Origin: Globicatella sulfidifaciens DSM 15739
GTDB taxonomy: Bacteria; Bacillota; Bacilli; Lactobacillales; Aerococcaceae
Length of the DNA: 64,000 bases
Reading direction: 5' to 3'
Assembly (NCBI RefSeq): GCF_900167405.1
Contig: NZ_FUWO01000010.1
Location: forward strand, 29,791-93,790
Shown one piece after another: positions 48,832 through 58,049 of the stretch (its first letter is position 1; each line of letters starts with the position of its first letter). The notes under the pieces were generated by a model. That model was given only the letters and a program-made list of their open reading frames with translations, ran no database searches and was not told where the DNA came from. The position numbers and the translations under genes are program-made.

Positions 48832-51435
48832 ATGAAACTTATGAAAAAAATGACCGTGGTCTTAGCGTTAAGTTCCTTAGCAATTGTCCCAATTAGCTCT
48901 AGTGTCATCTCATTAACAGAAGTTCAAGCAACAACCCCAGCCACTGCACCACAACGTGAATTATCATTAGGTGCATCTTTAACTGCACAAGAAGCTGAGC
49001 AAACAAAACAACTATTAGGTGCCAATAATTTACCTATCGATAATACTATTTATGTTGACGGTACTGTCGTTAACCAATATTTACAAGATGGGTCCAATCA
49101 AAATACTGGTGTTTTCTCAAGTGCTTTAATTGAAAAATTACCAGAAGGTTCTGGTGTACAAGTACAAGTTATTACCCCACAAAATATTTTAGTGGTCAAA
49201 CCAACTACATATCAAAATGCAGCCATTACTTCAGGTGCTAAAGACGTGCTCATTAAAATCGCAACTGTTAAACCGGTAACCGGTGAAGGTGCGTTAGCAG
49301 GTGTTTATGCTCTCTTTGAAAAAGCCGGCTTAAAAGTTGATCAAAAATCAATCGTCGTCGCTGAAAAAGAGATTCAATTAGTAGAACAAGCGAAAAAAGA
49401 AAATCAAGTAACGGATGTTCAAATCAATAAAATTATTGTTGAAATGAAAACCCAAATTACCAATACAGTGGTAAATAATCAAGAAGTTAACATCGATTTT
49501 ATTGTTCAAACCATTATCAATAACAATCCTGATATAAAGTTATCAAATGAAACCATTGAGTTCTTAAAACAAGTCGCAAAAGATTACTCAGAAACTGAAG
49601 CGGCTAAAAATAAAGACACCGTGGATCAATTAGATAAAAGTATTAAAGAAGATGCTAATAAGCCATATGCCGTAGATCTAAATCAATTCGGTGGTCATGC
49701 AACATTTAAACGTGATGGCGATGGTATCCCACACAATATTCAAGTCTCACTATTAGATAAACGTGTTTACCTGATGGACAGCAAAGCTACTTATGAATTA
49801 ACAACCGAGAATATTGACACTAAAGAATTGACAGCTATTGCTCAAGATGGCTCAACTCGTCAAGTAAAAGTCAACACCGTTTTACATTTAAAACCTGTTG
49901 CTGATACTGGCGCTAAAGAATCCGAAGATTTATACTTATTCTTCAATAATTCTGGTACGATTTCATTATTAACTCCAGATTACAGCGGACAAGCTGGTCA
50001 AGAAGGTATGTTAGAATATGTTCTAACTGAAACACCTTCCCAAACTGATGTTGAAGAACCTAGTTTAGAAGACTTCCCATATATGGTTGATTTAAATATC
50101 TTACAAGATAAAACTTACTTCGTACGTGAAGGTATGAATATTCCTAACGGATTAAACTTAGCTAAAAATGATTTAACCTTAGCTTACGATTATCCGGAAC
50201 AAGAATCACAAGTATCAAATATTGAAATTACCAATATTCCAACACATGACATTCGTGTCTTCTCTGCCGATGGTTCTGGTATTCGCGATATTAAAGTAAA
50301 TACAGTAATTCGTTCAAAACAAGGTAGCGAAAATCTATTCCTATTTGTTAATAAAGATGGTGGTATCTCATTAGCTACACCAAACTACGCTGGTAATGTT
50401 GACGAATCCGAAAAAGACGTCATGTTAGAATACCTAGTGGGTACTCAACCTGAAGCGCCTGCTGAGGAATCAACTGAGGCGCCTACTGAAGAATCTACTG
50501 AAGCGCCTGCTGAGGAATCAACTGAGGCGCCTGCTGAAGAAACAACTGAAGCACCTGCTGAAGAAACAACTGAAGCACCTACTGAAGAAAATACAGATGA
50601 TTTCCCTTACAGGGTTGATTTATCACATATAGCTGGTGAAACACCATTCTTTAATCCAGGAATGAATATTCCAAATAATATTATTATCAATACTGACGCT
50701 AACTCTGTTACATTTAAAGCTGCTGATGGTAGCGAACCAGCTGGAACAGCAACCTTTACTAATATTCCAACCAAAGAAATTCGTATTTTCTCACATGATG
50801 GATCAGGCATTCGTAATGTCAAAGTCAATACCGTCATTCAAATTGAAGGTATTGAAGGAGATTTCGCAAATGAAATGTATCTATTCCAAAATGCGAACGG
50901 CGGTGTCTCTCTTGCAACGCCAAATTACGCTGGCAATGTAGAAGAAGCAGATAGAGATGTAATGATTGAATACATAGTTGGTGAATATGTCCCTGAAGAT
51001 AATTCAGGAAATGAAGAAGCTGTTGACCCAAGTCAATATCCATTTATGGTTGATAAGAGTGAAGTATCAAGTGACACTCTCTTTGGTAATGACGGCATGA
51101 ATATTCCAAATGAAATCACATTAAATTCATCAGAAGGAACCGTGAGCTTTGTCTACCCTGATACTGAACCTCAAAATGGCGAAATAAAATTTGAGGTAGT
51201 CCCAGAAAAAGAAATTCGTGTCAATTCACATGATGGCTCTGGTGTCCGTAATGTTAAAGTCAATACCGTTATCAAAGTATCGGAGCTTGAGGGAGATTTA
51301 GCTAAAGACATGTATCTTTTCCATAATGCTCAAGGTGGTATTTCTTTAGCAACACCAAATTATGCTGGTAATACCGATGAAGCAAATCAAGATGAAGCAA
51401 ATCAAGATGTGATGATTGAATACCTAGTAAAATAA
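48832..51435 (+). CDS. Secreted DUF1002-like protein with four copies of a ~125-residue C-terminal domain
   Basis: 867 residues. A Sec signal peptide (about 1-35, ending VQATTP) is followed by a DUF1002-like region (about 45-255: LSLGASLTAQEAEQTKQLLG, IATVKPVTGEGALAGVYALFE). Then come four related domains starting near residues 278, 416, 592 and 737. Each opens P-Y/F-x-VD, has GMNIPN (GDGIPHN in the first), a core DGSGIRNVKVNTVI, and ends GGISLATPNYAGN then EYLV. Between domains 2 and 3 is a Pro/Glu/Thr-rich linker of six 8-residue units. No LPXTG, transmembrane or other anchor at the C-terminus. Function unknown. AGGAGG and a TATAAT lie upstream. Confidence 0.88.
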   Translation: MKLMKKMTVVLALSSLAIVPISSSVISLTEVQATTPATAPQRELSLGASLTAQEAEQTKQLLGANNLPIDNTIYVDGTVVNQYLQDGSNQNTGVFSSALIEKLPEGSGVQVQVITPQNILVVKPTTYQNAAITSGAKDVLIKIATVKPVTGEGALAGVYALFEKAGLKVDQKSIVVAEKEIQLVEQAKKENQVTDVQINKIIVEMKTQITNTVVNNQEVNIDFIVQTIINNNPDIKLSNETIEFLKQVAKDYSETEAAKNKDTVDQLDKSIKEDANKPYAVDLNQFGGHATFKRDGDGIPHNIQVSLLDKRVYLMDSKATYELTTENIDTKELTAIAQDGSTRQVKVNTVLHLKPVADTGAKESEDLYLFFNNSGTISLLTPDYSGQAGQEGMLEYVLTETPSQTDVEEPSLEDFPYMVDLNILQDKTYFVREGMNIPNGLNLAKNDLTLAYDYPEQESQVSNIEITNIPTHDIRVFSADGSGIRDIKVNTVIRSKQGSENLFLFVNKDGGISLATPNYAGNVDESEKDVMLEYLVGTQPEAPAEESTEAPTEESTEAPAEESTEAPAEETTEAPAEETTEAPTEENTDDFPYRVDLSHIAGETPFFNPGMNIPNNIIINTDANSVTFKAADGSEPAGTATFTNIPTKEIRIFSHDGSGIRNVKVNTVIQIEGIEGDFANEMYLFQNANGGVSLATPNYAGNVEEADRDVMIEYIVGEYVPEDNSGNEEAVDPSQYPFMVDKSEVSSDTLFGNDGMNIPNEITLNSSEGTVSFVYPDTEPQNGEIKFEVVPEKEIRVNSHDGSGVRNVKVNTVIKVSELEGDLAKDMYLFHNAQGGISLATPNYAGNTDEANQDEANQDVMIEYLVK
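50452..50595 (+). repeat. Six tandem 24-bp units encoding a Pro/Glu/Thr linker
   Basis: Each unit encodes EAP(A/T)EE(S/T/N)T. It lies in frame inside the four-domain secreted protein, between domains 2 and 3. Copy number is likely to vary between strains. Confidence 0.9.
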
Positions 51436-51506
51436 CCATCTCAATCATTCGCTACCAATTATACAATAATTGAATAACTTAATTTTTAATTAAGAAGCTT
51501 AAATCG

Positions 51507-51543
51507 AAAACGACTGGAATTATCCCATTTCCGGTCGTTTTTA
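51507..51543 (+). terminator. Intrinsic terminator after the four-domain secreted protein
   Basis: AAAACGACTGGAA ... TTCCGGTCGTTTTTATTTTTC. About 72 bp past the stop. The rest of the 344-bp gap to the next gene is AT-rich with no visible gene. Confidence 0.8.
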
Positions 51544-51779
51544 TTTTTCTTTTCACAAAATAAGATTACTTATAAACTATTTAGACGCTCTATTATCATT
51601 GATTCCACCACTCTTTTGACTCTTCTTTTTATCTAACTTTGTGAAAAACATATAATACTAACAAACTCATTAACTAAAATTCTTATTAATTTTTTAAACA
51701 TTTTAAAAAGCTTATCATTTTACTTTGAATTTAAATTTGGCTATGCTTTAAGTAGTTAATATGAGAGGAGAGAAGTAGA

Positions 51780-53138
51780 ATGAAAAAATCATTATTAGCT
51801 AGTACACTGATATTGTCGCTGTTAGCCGGTACTTTCGTACCAACACTTGCCCCTGCTTATGCAGAGGAAACAACAACGGTGTCCGAAGATGAAGAAGAAA
51901 CTACATCAGAAGAAACTACAGTCGCAGAAGAAACAAATGACACAGAAGAATCTTCCGAAAATAATGAAAGTTCTGACGAAGATGCCGATGATACTGATGA
52001 CAATGAAACTAATGATGAAGAAGCACCTGCCAATGACGATGATGCAGACGATGATGATGCAGCCGATTGGGAAGCTTATCAAGCTAAGTTACAAGAAATA
52101 TTAGAAGCTGAAAAAGTAGAAGTTTTATATAAAAACTTAAAACCAATCAATTTAACTGAAGATGTTGAAGGCATTGATATTATCATCAATGGTTATTACT
52201 ACTATGAAATAAGTAATTTCGATGTTGACTGGGAATATGTTTTTGGTGATCAAACAGAAAAAGGTGGCGTAATCGTCTATGATATCACCTTAAGAAATAC
52301 ATGTGATCAAGACCTTTACCCTGTCCCTACCTTTAATACGACGGTGACCGGTAATGAAGATTTTATTACGAATAATAATTCTTTAGTGAAAGAATCACAA
52401 TCAATCAATTGGTTATTCCATAACGATAATGAAGGTGTCTTAGAAGCGGGTCAAGAAATTCGTGGTTTCTATCCATTACCGATTACACCAAATACAATGG
52501 AAAAAATTGAAGCCGAAGGTATTGGTCTAATGGAAACACCAGCTGTTTATACCTCTGAAGATTTTGAAACTGAGACTTTATTAGCTCGTGGAACTAACAT
52601 TCGTATTCCATTTACTACTAAAGGTGAAGAAATTGCAGCCGCAGCCGCTGATTTTTATCCTGATGTCTACACATTAGAAAATTGGGGGAATAAAACGTTA
52701 GTTGATGAAGTTGAATTGGGTGAAACCATTGAATCCCAAGGTTTAACTATTACGGTTGATAGTTACCAAATAACTGAATTAGAGCCAAATGAAGATTATA
52801 AAGATCGCTTTGCTGACTTTGAAGATGGTGCCTATTTATTAACAGTGGCTGTAACATATGACAATCAAACTAAAAAAGATTTACAGTTAGATATGGTTTC
52901 AGGTACCTTGGCATTAGCTGATATGATTAGATACTTCAGCGAAGGTTTATTAGAGCCACGTTTAGAAAATCGTGAATTACTTGCTGGTGAAACAGCCTCA
53001 CGTTACCATACATTTTTAATGGATGGCAAAACTTATGAAAAATTCGCAGAAGATGAATGGGTATTAGAATTAAAACCTCAAGATACTGATTTTGACCGTT
53101 TAGGTGAAAAGGACGCGTTCTTCTTCGAACTTAAATAA
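51780..53138 (+). CDS. Secreted protein with acidic linker and DUF5068/DUF4352-like domains
   Basis: 452 residues. The signal peptide MKKSLLASTLILSLLAGTF contains LLAGT, where lipoproteins of this type usually have LLAGC, and ends in the signal-peptidase-I-like PAYAEE. Residues about 30-95 are almost entirely Glu, Asp, Thr, Ser and Asn. The remainder looks like two Ig-like beta domains: YDITLRNTCDQDLYPVP in the first, and GETIESQGLTITVDSYQITELE with LLTVAVTYDNQTKKDLQLD in the second, resembling DUF4352/DUF5068 proteins. Function unknown. Monocistronic; GAGGAGAG upstream of the ATG. Confidence 0.82.
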   Translation: MKKSLLASTLILSLLAGTFVPTLAPAYAEETTTVSEDEEETTSEETTVAEETNDTEESSENNESSDEDADDTDDNETNDEEAPANDDDADDDDAADWEAYQAKLQEILEAEKVEVLYKNLKPINLTEDVEGIDIIINGYYYYEISNFDVDWEYVFGDQTEKGGVIVYDITLRNTCDQDLYPVPTFNTTVTGNEDFITNNNSLVKESQSINWLFHNDNEGVLEAGQEIRGFYPLPITPNTMEKIEAEGIGLMETPAVYTSEDFETETLLARGTNIRIPFTTKGEEIAAAAADFYPDVYTLENWGNKTLVDEVELGETIESQGLTITVDSYQITELEPNEDYKDRFADFEDGAYLLTVAVTYDNQTKKDLQLDMVSGTLALADMIRYFSEGLLEPRLENRELLAGETASRYHTFLMDGKTYEKFAEDEWVLELKPQDTDFDRLGEKDAFFFELK

Positions 53139-53272
53139 TAATGTTTAAAAACTTCTGGCTTTGGACAGGAAACAACGTATTGCTTGCCAACGTTAGTAAT
53201 CGATATTGACAATTTAATAGCTGAGTAGTCTTAAACAGTGTCCTATCAAATGACTTAATAGCTACTCGATTC

Positions 53273-53327
53273 GGGAGTGAGCAGACGTAGTGAAATTCAA
53301 ATGATTTTCTACTTCTAGCTTACTCCC
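53273..53327 (+). terminator. Hairpin-repeat copy acting as terminator for the secreted-protein gene
   Basis: GGGAGTGAGCAGACGTAGTG ... TTTTCTACTTCTAGCTTACTCCC (read as separate arms), followed by TTTTTC. Family member of the 19.43 and 44.86 kb hairpins. Confidence 0.7.
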
Positions 53328-53443
53328 TTTTTCTGTACCACTTCGGTACATTCTTCCACTCGCTAAGAAGCCGATGGCTTTTGCCTATATTTTTTATAAT
53401 AATATTAAGCATCATCAAGCCCTTTTGACTCACTTGAAAAAAT

Positions 53444-53477
53444 AAAACGGAAAGAAATCAGCATTTCTTTCCGTTTT
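53444..53477 (-). terminator. Intrinsic terminator after the telA-like gene
   Basis: AAAACGGAAAGAAA-6 nt-TTTCTTTCCGTTTT, a perfect 14-bp stem, with TTTTATTTTTTC on the minus side. Confidence 0.88.
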
Positions 53478-53483
53478 GTTATA

Positions 53484-54755
53484 TTAAAATTGATAATTAT
53501 CGTCCTGTGTGCGATTGGCTTCTTGTTGCTTTTGTTCGGCCGTTATTTGCAATAATTTATCTCTTAAATCAAGCTCCATTGCTTGTAATTCTTGTTCAGC
53601 CAAGGCACGTTGACGGCGCCCTTCTGATTGAATTTGCAAGGTTTCTTCTAATGTCTCAATTAAGTTTGCTTGCGTTTTTTGTAAAGTCTCAATATCAATT
53701 ACACCACGTTCAGATTCTCGCGCGGTATCAATAGCACTTTGTTTTAACATATCAGAGTTCTTTAATAATAAATCATTCGTTGTTTCCGAAACTTGACGTT
53801 GAGAAACTGCAGCATTTTGTTGTCTTAATAAGGCTAAGGCAATCGTTATTTGGTTTTCCCATAATGGAATCGCCGTATGCACTGATACTTGGATTTTTTC
53901 AGCTAATGCTTGGTTCGTATTTTGAATCATACGAATTTGAGGTGCTTGTTGAATCGTCATTTGGCGAGTTAATCGTAAATCATGCGTTCGCTTATCCAAA
54001 CGATCTAAAAATTGATTTAAATCATTGACGACTTGAACATCCATTTGACTATTACTTTTTTTAGCCTTTTCAATCGCTTCAGGAATAATTTTTTCTTGTA
54101 ATTCTTGCATTTTTACTTCACCGGCAGCGATATAAATATTGAGTGCTTCAAAGTAATCTTTATTCTTCTCGTATAATTGTTCTAACATTAAGTTATCGTT
54201 TAATAACTCATTTTTCTCACGTTCTAAACGGATGGCTACTTTATCAATTTGGCTACCAATTTTTTGGTATTGTATTTGCGTTTCGGAAATTGAAGCTTTC
54301 ACCTTTCCAAATAATCGTTTAAAAAGATTAGGTTCAGCGGTTAAATCTTTTGGGTTAGATTTTTGTAATTGAGTCATCAATTCGGTTAATGAATCACCAA
54401 TTTCTCCAGTATCTTTTAATTGAACACGATTTAGCATTGAATGTGAGAACTCACTTAATTTCTTTTGGGCATTGGAACCATAAGCAATGACAGCATTCAT
54501 GTTGGTTTCGTCAATTTGACTAGCTAAATCTTTCGCTTGCTTTTGACGATGTTCAGGTAAACGGTCAATCAGTTTACTATTCGTTATTTGTCGCTTCGAT
54601 AACATTTGAGCATCTAATAAATCTTTTTGAACACTTGTTAATTCATCACGGGTTGTTTTTTCATCAAAAGGATTACTAATTAATTCCTCAACTTCTGATG
54701 ATGTCGCTTCGCCAATTAATTCATCAAATAAGCTTTCAGTATCTTTTTCAGCCAT
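53484..54755 (-). CDS. TelA/KlaA family toxic anion resistance protein
   Basis: 423-residue cytoplasmic, helix-rich protein of the TelA family (named for tellurite resistance; true role unclear, linked to envelope stress and antimicrobial tolerance in several Firmicutes). Recognisable blocks are DRLDKRTHDLRLTRQMTIQQAPQIRMIQ, IPLWENQITIALALLRQQNA and ESERGVIDIETLQKTQANLIETLEETL. 3 bp downstream of the xpaC-like gene, a conserved pair. Confidence 0.88.
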   Translation of the reverse strand: MAEKDTESLFDELIGEATSSEVEELISNPFDEKTTRDELTSVQKDLLDAQMLSKRQITNSKLIDRLPEHRQKQAKDLASQIDETNMNAVIAYGSNAQKKLSEFSHSMLNRVQLKDTGEIGDSLTELMTQLQKSNPKDLTAEPNLFKRLFGKVKASISETQIQYQKIGSQIDKVAIRLEREKNELLNDNLMLEQLYEKNKDYFEALNIYIAAGEVKMQELQEKIIPEAIEKAKKSNSQMDVQVVNDLNQFLDRLDKRTHDLRLTRQMTIQQAPQIRMIQNTNQALAEKIQVSVHTAIPLWENQITIALALLRQQNAAVSQRQVSETTNDLLLKNSDMLKQSAIDTARESERGVIDIETLQKTQANLIETLEETLQIQSEGRRQRALAEQELQAMELDLRDKLLQITAEQKQQEANRTQDDNYQF

Positions 54756-54758
54756 ATA

Positions 54759-55802
54759 TTATTCCTCCTCAAAGTTAAATGGGTCGCTCACTAACTCATC
54801 AATCGTATCTTGATTAGTTGTGTTATCTATTTCCTTATTAAGCGCACGATTCGCTAATTTTATTTCATCTTGTAAATCATTATATAATGATTGATGGAAA
54901 TGGACATAGCTCTCTGTAATGGATTCACAAATATTGTCAATTGTCTGAGCACTTTTTTCTAAGATTAAATAGGTTTGTTTGTTTTTAGCAACATGACTGG
55001 ATATCTCGGTATATTTAGCGGTTAAATCTTCTAATGATGGTAATAATTTATTTAAGAAGATACCTGCTTGAGCTACCCGTTCAGGTTCTTTAACAATATC
55101 TTTGAAATATTGTTTTGAAACGGCTACTAAATTGTGTCGATTTTCAATGACTCTTAATTTAGCCACTTTATTCATTTCCACTTCAATATTTTCAATCCGC
55201 TCTTTGGCTTCGGCCATTTGTTGACGGAAAAAGACAATTTCTTGTTCCGATAAACCATGTTCACGATAATGATTTATCTTATCTTGTGTCGGTTTAAATT
55301 TATAATTTTTAGGCGCATGATGACGCATAGTGAAAAAATCCATTAACAACGCCATTCCAAAGAAGGGAATAGTACAAGCTACCACCAAAGAACAAATAAT
55401 AACGGTCGTGCCAATCATACCGTCTATCGGGCGGGTCGAATAGGTATCAATTCCAGCATAATAACTGGTCAATACGACTAATCCCATGCCAATATAATAA
55501 ATCACTCTTAACCAGTCTTGATGGAAGCGACGATCTAATAAATCAAACAACCAGGAAATGAGTGCATGTCCTGCAAAAATACCAGTTGATACTACTACGA
55601 TATTGGTTTCAGGTATATCTGAATAACGACCGAAAATAATCGTAGACAATAAATTCGCAAACAGGACAATAATCAAGGCACCGCTTGAAATTTGAGTTAC
55701 TTTTTTATATTTAAATGTTGCTTGCTTAGTAAAGATACTTGCTAGTAAGGCGAAGTAAATTAGCATTAATAATACATAAGGTAAATGATACATCATAAGC
55801 AT
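54759..55802 (-). CDS. XpaC-like membrane protein (5-bromo-4-chloroindolyl phosphate hydrolysis family)
   Basis: 347 residues with four or five N-terminal helices (HLPYVLLMLIYFALLASIF, GALIIVLFANLLSTIIFG and others) and a C-terminal cytoplasmic helical region (about 190-347) like XpaC: HYREHGLSEQEIVFFRQQMAEAKE and LPSLEDLTAKYTEISSHV. Partner of TelA in many Firmicutes. Biochemical role unknown. AGGAGG precedes ATG 55802. Confidence 0.82.
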   Translation of the reverse strand: MLMMYHLPYVLLMLIYFALLASIFTKQATFKYKKVTQISSGALIIVLFANLLSTIIFGRYSDIPETNIVVVSTGIFAGHALISWLFDLLDRRFHQDWLRVIYYIGMGLVVLTSYYAGIDTYSTRPIDGMIGTTVIICSLVVACTIPFFGMALLMDFFTMRHHAPKNYKFKPTQDKINHYREHGLSEQEIVFFRQQMAEAKERIENIEVEMNKVAKLRVIENRHNLVAVSKQYFKDIVKEPERVAQAGIFLNKLLPSLEDLTAKYTEISSHVAKNKQTYLILEKSAQTIDNICESITESYVHFHQSLYNDLQDEIKLANRALNKEIDNTTNQDTIDELVSDPFNFEEE

Positions 55803-55872
55803 TTTAAAGACCTCCTTTATTCTATATTATTATTATACAGGTTGAATGTGATTCTTTAATCGGCCTCTAGAC

Positions 55873-57144
55873 CTATTTATCTTTGACGCGATTGATCATT
55901 AATCTTAATTGATTCAAGGCGTTTTTAGCCGCACGGTCCCTAATAAGCGCCCGGTCGCCAAAGAAATGATATTCTTTCACTTCAATTTGCCCGTTATAAT
56001 AAGTTCCTACATACACTAGGCCAACTGGTTTACCACTTTCATCACTTTCAGGCCCAGCTAAACCCGTCGTCGCGATTGCCACATCAGCATTGAGTCTTTG
56101 CACGACTCCCATGACCATCTCTCTTGCGACTTCTCTACTCACTGCACCAAATTGTTTAAGCGTTGATTCTTTCACGCCAACGGTGTTTATTTTTGATTCA
56201 TTGGAATAACATACAATCCCTTCTTTAAACACTTGTGAAACACCACTTTGTTCAATTAGTAATGACGCTACATCCCCACCTGTTAGTGACTCGGCTACAC
56301 TAATAGTTAATTGTTTGTCAATCAGTGTTCGAGCTAGTACTCGATGTATTTCGGTTTGTGTCTCAGATACTTCCGAAGTACCGACTAAATAGATATATTC
56401 ACCTACCCGTTCTTTAATCGGTTGGAGTGCTGTTTCTATCAAAGATAAGCACTCTGCTTCATTTTGACCAGATGCGGTCACTCTTAATAATACTTCTGCT
56501 GTTTTAGCATATAAAGCCATCGTTGGATTCGTTTGTTGATCTAAAATATCTTTAATTTTTGTTTCTAATAATGATTCACCAATGCCAAAAAAGCGAACAT
56601 AACGCGATGCAAAAACTTGATGACTTTTTGATTTCAAATAAGGTTCTACTTGTTCGTGATACATCCGTTTCATTTCTCGAGGTGGCCCCGGCATTAAAAT
56701 AATTCGCCGTTCGTCTTTATCTAAGATTAATCCTGGCGCAGTACCAATCGGATTGTGTAAAATAATAGCTCCTTGTGGCACCATCGCTTGTTTGCGGTTA
56801 TTGTCAGCTAATTGATAATTAGGATTTTTTCCCATTAAATAATCAACAATCTCTTGCCAGACCGATTCTTGAAATTCAAGGGGCATTCCCATAAATTCGG
56901 CAGCAACATTCCGCGTTAAATCATCATCAGTAGGTCCTAACCCTCCCGTAATAATAACAGTATCAGCTGCTTCAAAGGCTAATTCTAATGCTCTTTTTAA
57001 TCGTTCAGGATTATCTCCTACTGTTGTTTGTTTATAAATATTCACACCAATATTAGCTAATTCATTTGCTAAATAAGCCGCGTTGGTATTAATAATATCG
57101 CCTAATAATAATTCTGTTCCACATGATATTAATTCTACTTTCAT
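55873..57144 (-). CDS. cinA: CinA family protein (competence/damage-inducible; nicotinamide-nucleotide amidase)
   Basis: 423 residues. The N-terminal MoaB-like domain (about 1-170: SCGTELLLGDIINTNAAYLANELANIG, ITGGLGPTDDDLTRN) and the C-terminal CinA amidase domain (SVAESLTGGDVASLL, ATTGLAGP) hydrolyse NMN and related nucleotides. In streptococci cinA is a competence gene upstream of recA; recA is not adjacent here and no ComX box was seen. Confidence 0.93.
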   Translation of the reverse strand: MKVELISCGTELLLGDIINTNAAYLANELANIGVNIYKQTTVGDNPERLKRALELAFEAADTVIITGGLGPTDDDLTRNVAAEFMGMPLEFQESVWQEIVDYLMGKNPNYQLADNNRKQAMVPQGAIILHNPIGTAPGLILDKDERRIILMPGPPREMKRMYHEQVEPYLKSKSHQVFASRYVRFFGIGESLLETKIKDILDQQTNPTMALYAKTAEVLLRVTASGQNEAECLSLIETALQPIKERVGEYIYLVGTSEVSETQTEIHRVLARTLIDKQLTISVAESLTGGDVASLLIEQSGVSQVFKEGIVCYSNESKINTVGVKESTLKQFGAVSREVAREMVMGVVQRLNADVAIATTGLAGPESDESGKPVGLVYVGTYYNGQIEVKEYHFFGDRALIRDRAAKNALNQLRLMINRVKDK

Positions 57145-57239
57145 TTCGACACCTCATCTCCTCTATATTATACCAATTTTTTACTATTGCTTACAAAACA
57201 AATTCATTCACTAATGGTTAAATCGAAGCTTTCAGTCCC

Positions 57240-57345
57240 TTCAATGTACTAAGTCACCTAGAGGTTAGCAATTGCTTTGTTTGCTTGCTTTATGTTATCA
57301 TTACGAAACATTCAATGCACTAAGGCATCTAGTGGCTAGTGATTG
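57240..57345. repeat. Two diverged direct repeats between cinA and csp
   Basis: TTCAATGTACTAAGTCACC and TTCAATGCACTAAGGCATC, each about 35 bp, 71 bp apart. Low significance. Confidence 0.5.
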
Positions 57346-57362
57346 TCTTAATAATACAAAAA

Positions 57363-57387
57363 CGGTTAGAACCAAAGTCCTAACCGC
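57363..57387 (-). terminator. Intrinsic terminator after csp
   Basis: Minus strand CGGTTAG ... CTAACCG followed by TTTTTGT, 20 bp past the stop. Confidence 0.85.
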
Positions 57388-57406
57388 ATCATTGATTTAA
57401 TTAAAA

Positions 57407-57607
57407 TTAAGCTTTCTGTACGTTAGCTGCTTGAGGTCCACGAGCGCCTTCTTCAACGTCGAAAGTAACTGATTGACCTTCTTCTAAAGTTTTAAACCCT
57501 TCATCTTGGATAGCTGAGAAATGAACAAATACATCATCAGCAGATTCACGTTCGATAAATCCAAAACCTTTTTCTGAATTAAACCATTTAACTGTTCCTT
57601 GTTCCAT
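57407..57607 (-). CDS. Cold-shock protein (CspA/CspB family)
   Basis: 66-residue single cold-shock domain, an RNA/ssDNA-binding OB fold that melts mRNA structure. RNP1 KGFGFIERE and RNP2 VFVHFSAI are intact. AAAGGAG precedes ATG 57607. The inferred 5' untranslated leader is about 125 nt, as in thermoregulated csp mRNAs, and contains an internal duplication. Confidence 0.95.
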   Translation of the reverse strand: MEQGTVKWFNSEKGFGFIERESADDVFVHFSAIQDEGFKTLEEGQSVTFDVEEGARGPQAANVQKA

Positions 57608-57656
57608 TAATAATGAACTCCTTTGTGCCTATGCACGTAAATATTTATTTCTGTGA

Positions 57657-57724
57657 ATGGTAAAACTAAATATAAATCAACTTTCCCTTATGGTAAAACA
57701 AATTATAATTCAAACTTTCCCTTA
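57657..57724 (-). repeat. Tandem duplication in the csp leader
   Basis: Two copies of about 34 bp (plus-strand 57657-57690 and 57690-57724) sharing ATGGTAAAAC and ACTTTCCCTTA ends. They lie between the promoter and the ribosome binding site. Confidence 0.75.
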
Positions 57725-57740
57725 ACAAAAACATAAGTCT

Positions 57741-57769
57741 ATTGTAACACGTTTTCATTTTGTTAACAA
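57741..57769 (-). promoter_or_regulatory. csp promoter
   Basis: Minus strand TTGTTA - 17 bp - TACAAT. It implies transcription from about 57735 and a leader near 128 nt. Confidence 0.65.
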
Positions 57770-57939
57770 GCACTAAGACTTAAATTTAAGAATCCCTTCA
57801 CAATAATAATGCAAAGACGAAATCAATTCAATGAAAATAGATGCCTTCGTTGACGCGTTGAAAACAAGGATAAAATAATTCAATAACTTTTTTTTCTTAA
57901 ATTTAACTTTTACAATATCAAGTTGATCAATGTATTAAA

Positions 57940-58047
57940 ATGTCTAATTTAATCGTTTTAACTGCAAGCCTAGCATTTTTAGTTGTTCTATTGATAATAT
58001 TTAGACTGGTTATAGATAATTCTAATTTCTTAAAATTACTTAATTAA
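57940..58047 (+). CDS. Possible 35-residue single-helix membrane peptide
   Basis: ATG 57940 encodes MSNLIVLTASLAFLVVLLII followed by FRLVIDNSNFLKLLN and TAA. It would form one hydrophobic helix with a short polar tail, and ends 3 bp before the convergent radC stop. No Shine-Dalgarno is visible and AT-rich DNA readily produces such frames, so this is a weak candidate. Confidence 0.2.
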   Translation: MSNLIVLTASLAFLVVLLIIFRLVIDNSNFLKLLN

Positions 58048-58049
58048 AC

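Larger units (their letters stand above)
53139..53483. other. Intergenic region with repeat and convergent terminators
   Basis: 345 bp between two convergent genes. It holds a decayed composite repeat (AGCTGAGTAGTCTTAAACAG near 53220, hairpin 53273-53327) and the telA-side terminator 53444-53477. Confidence 0.7.

Noticed and set aside
50452..50595. CRISPR or microsatellite repeat
   Set aside because: The 24-bp units are in frame in a real coding sequence and encode a Pro/Glu/Thr-rich linker.
51847..52104. Lys/Met-rich 85-aa plus-strand reading frame
   Set aside because: Out-of-frame shadow of the Asp/Glu-rich region of the secreted protein at 51780-53138; its composition is just the GAA/GAT repeats read in another frame.
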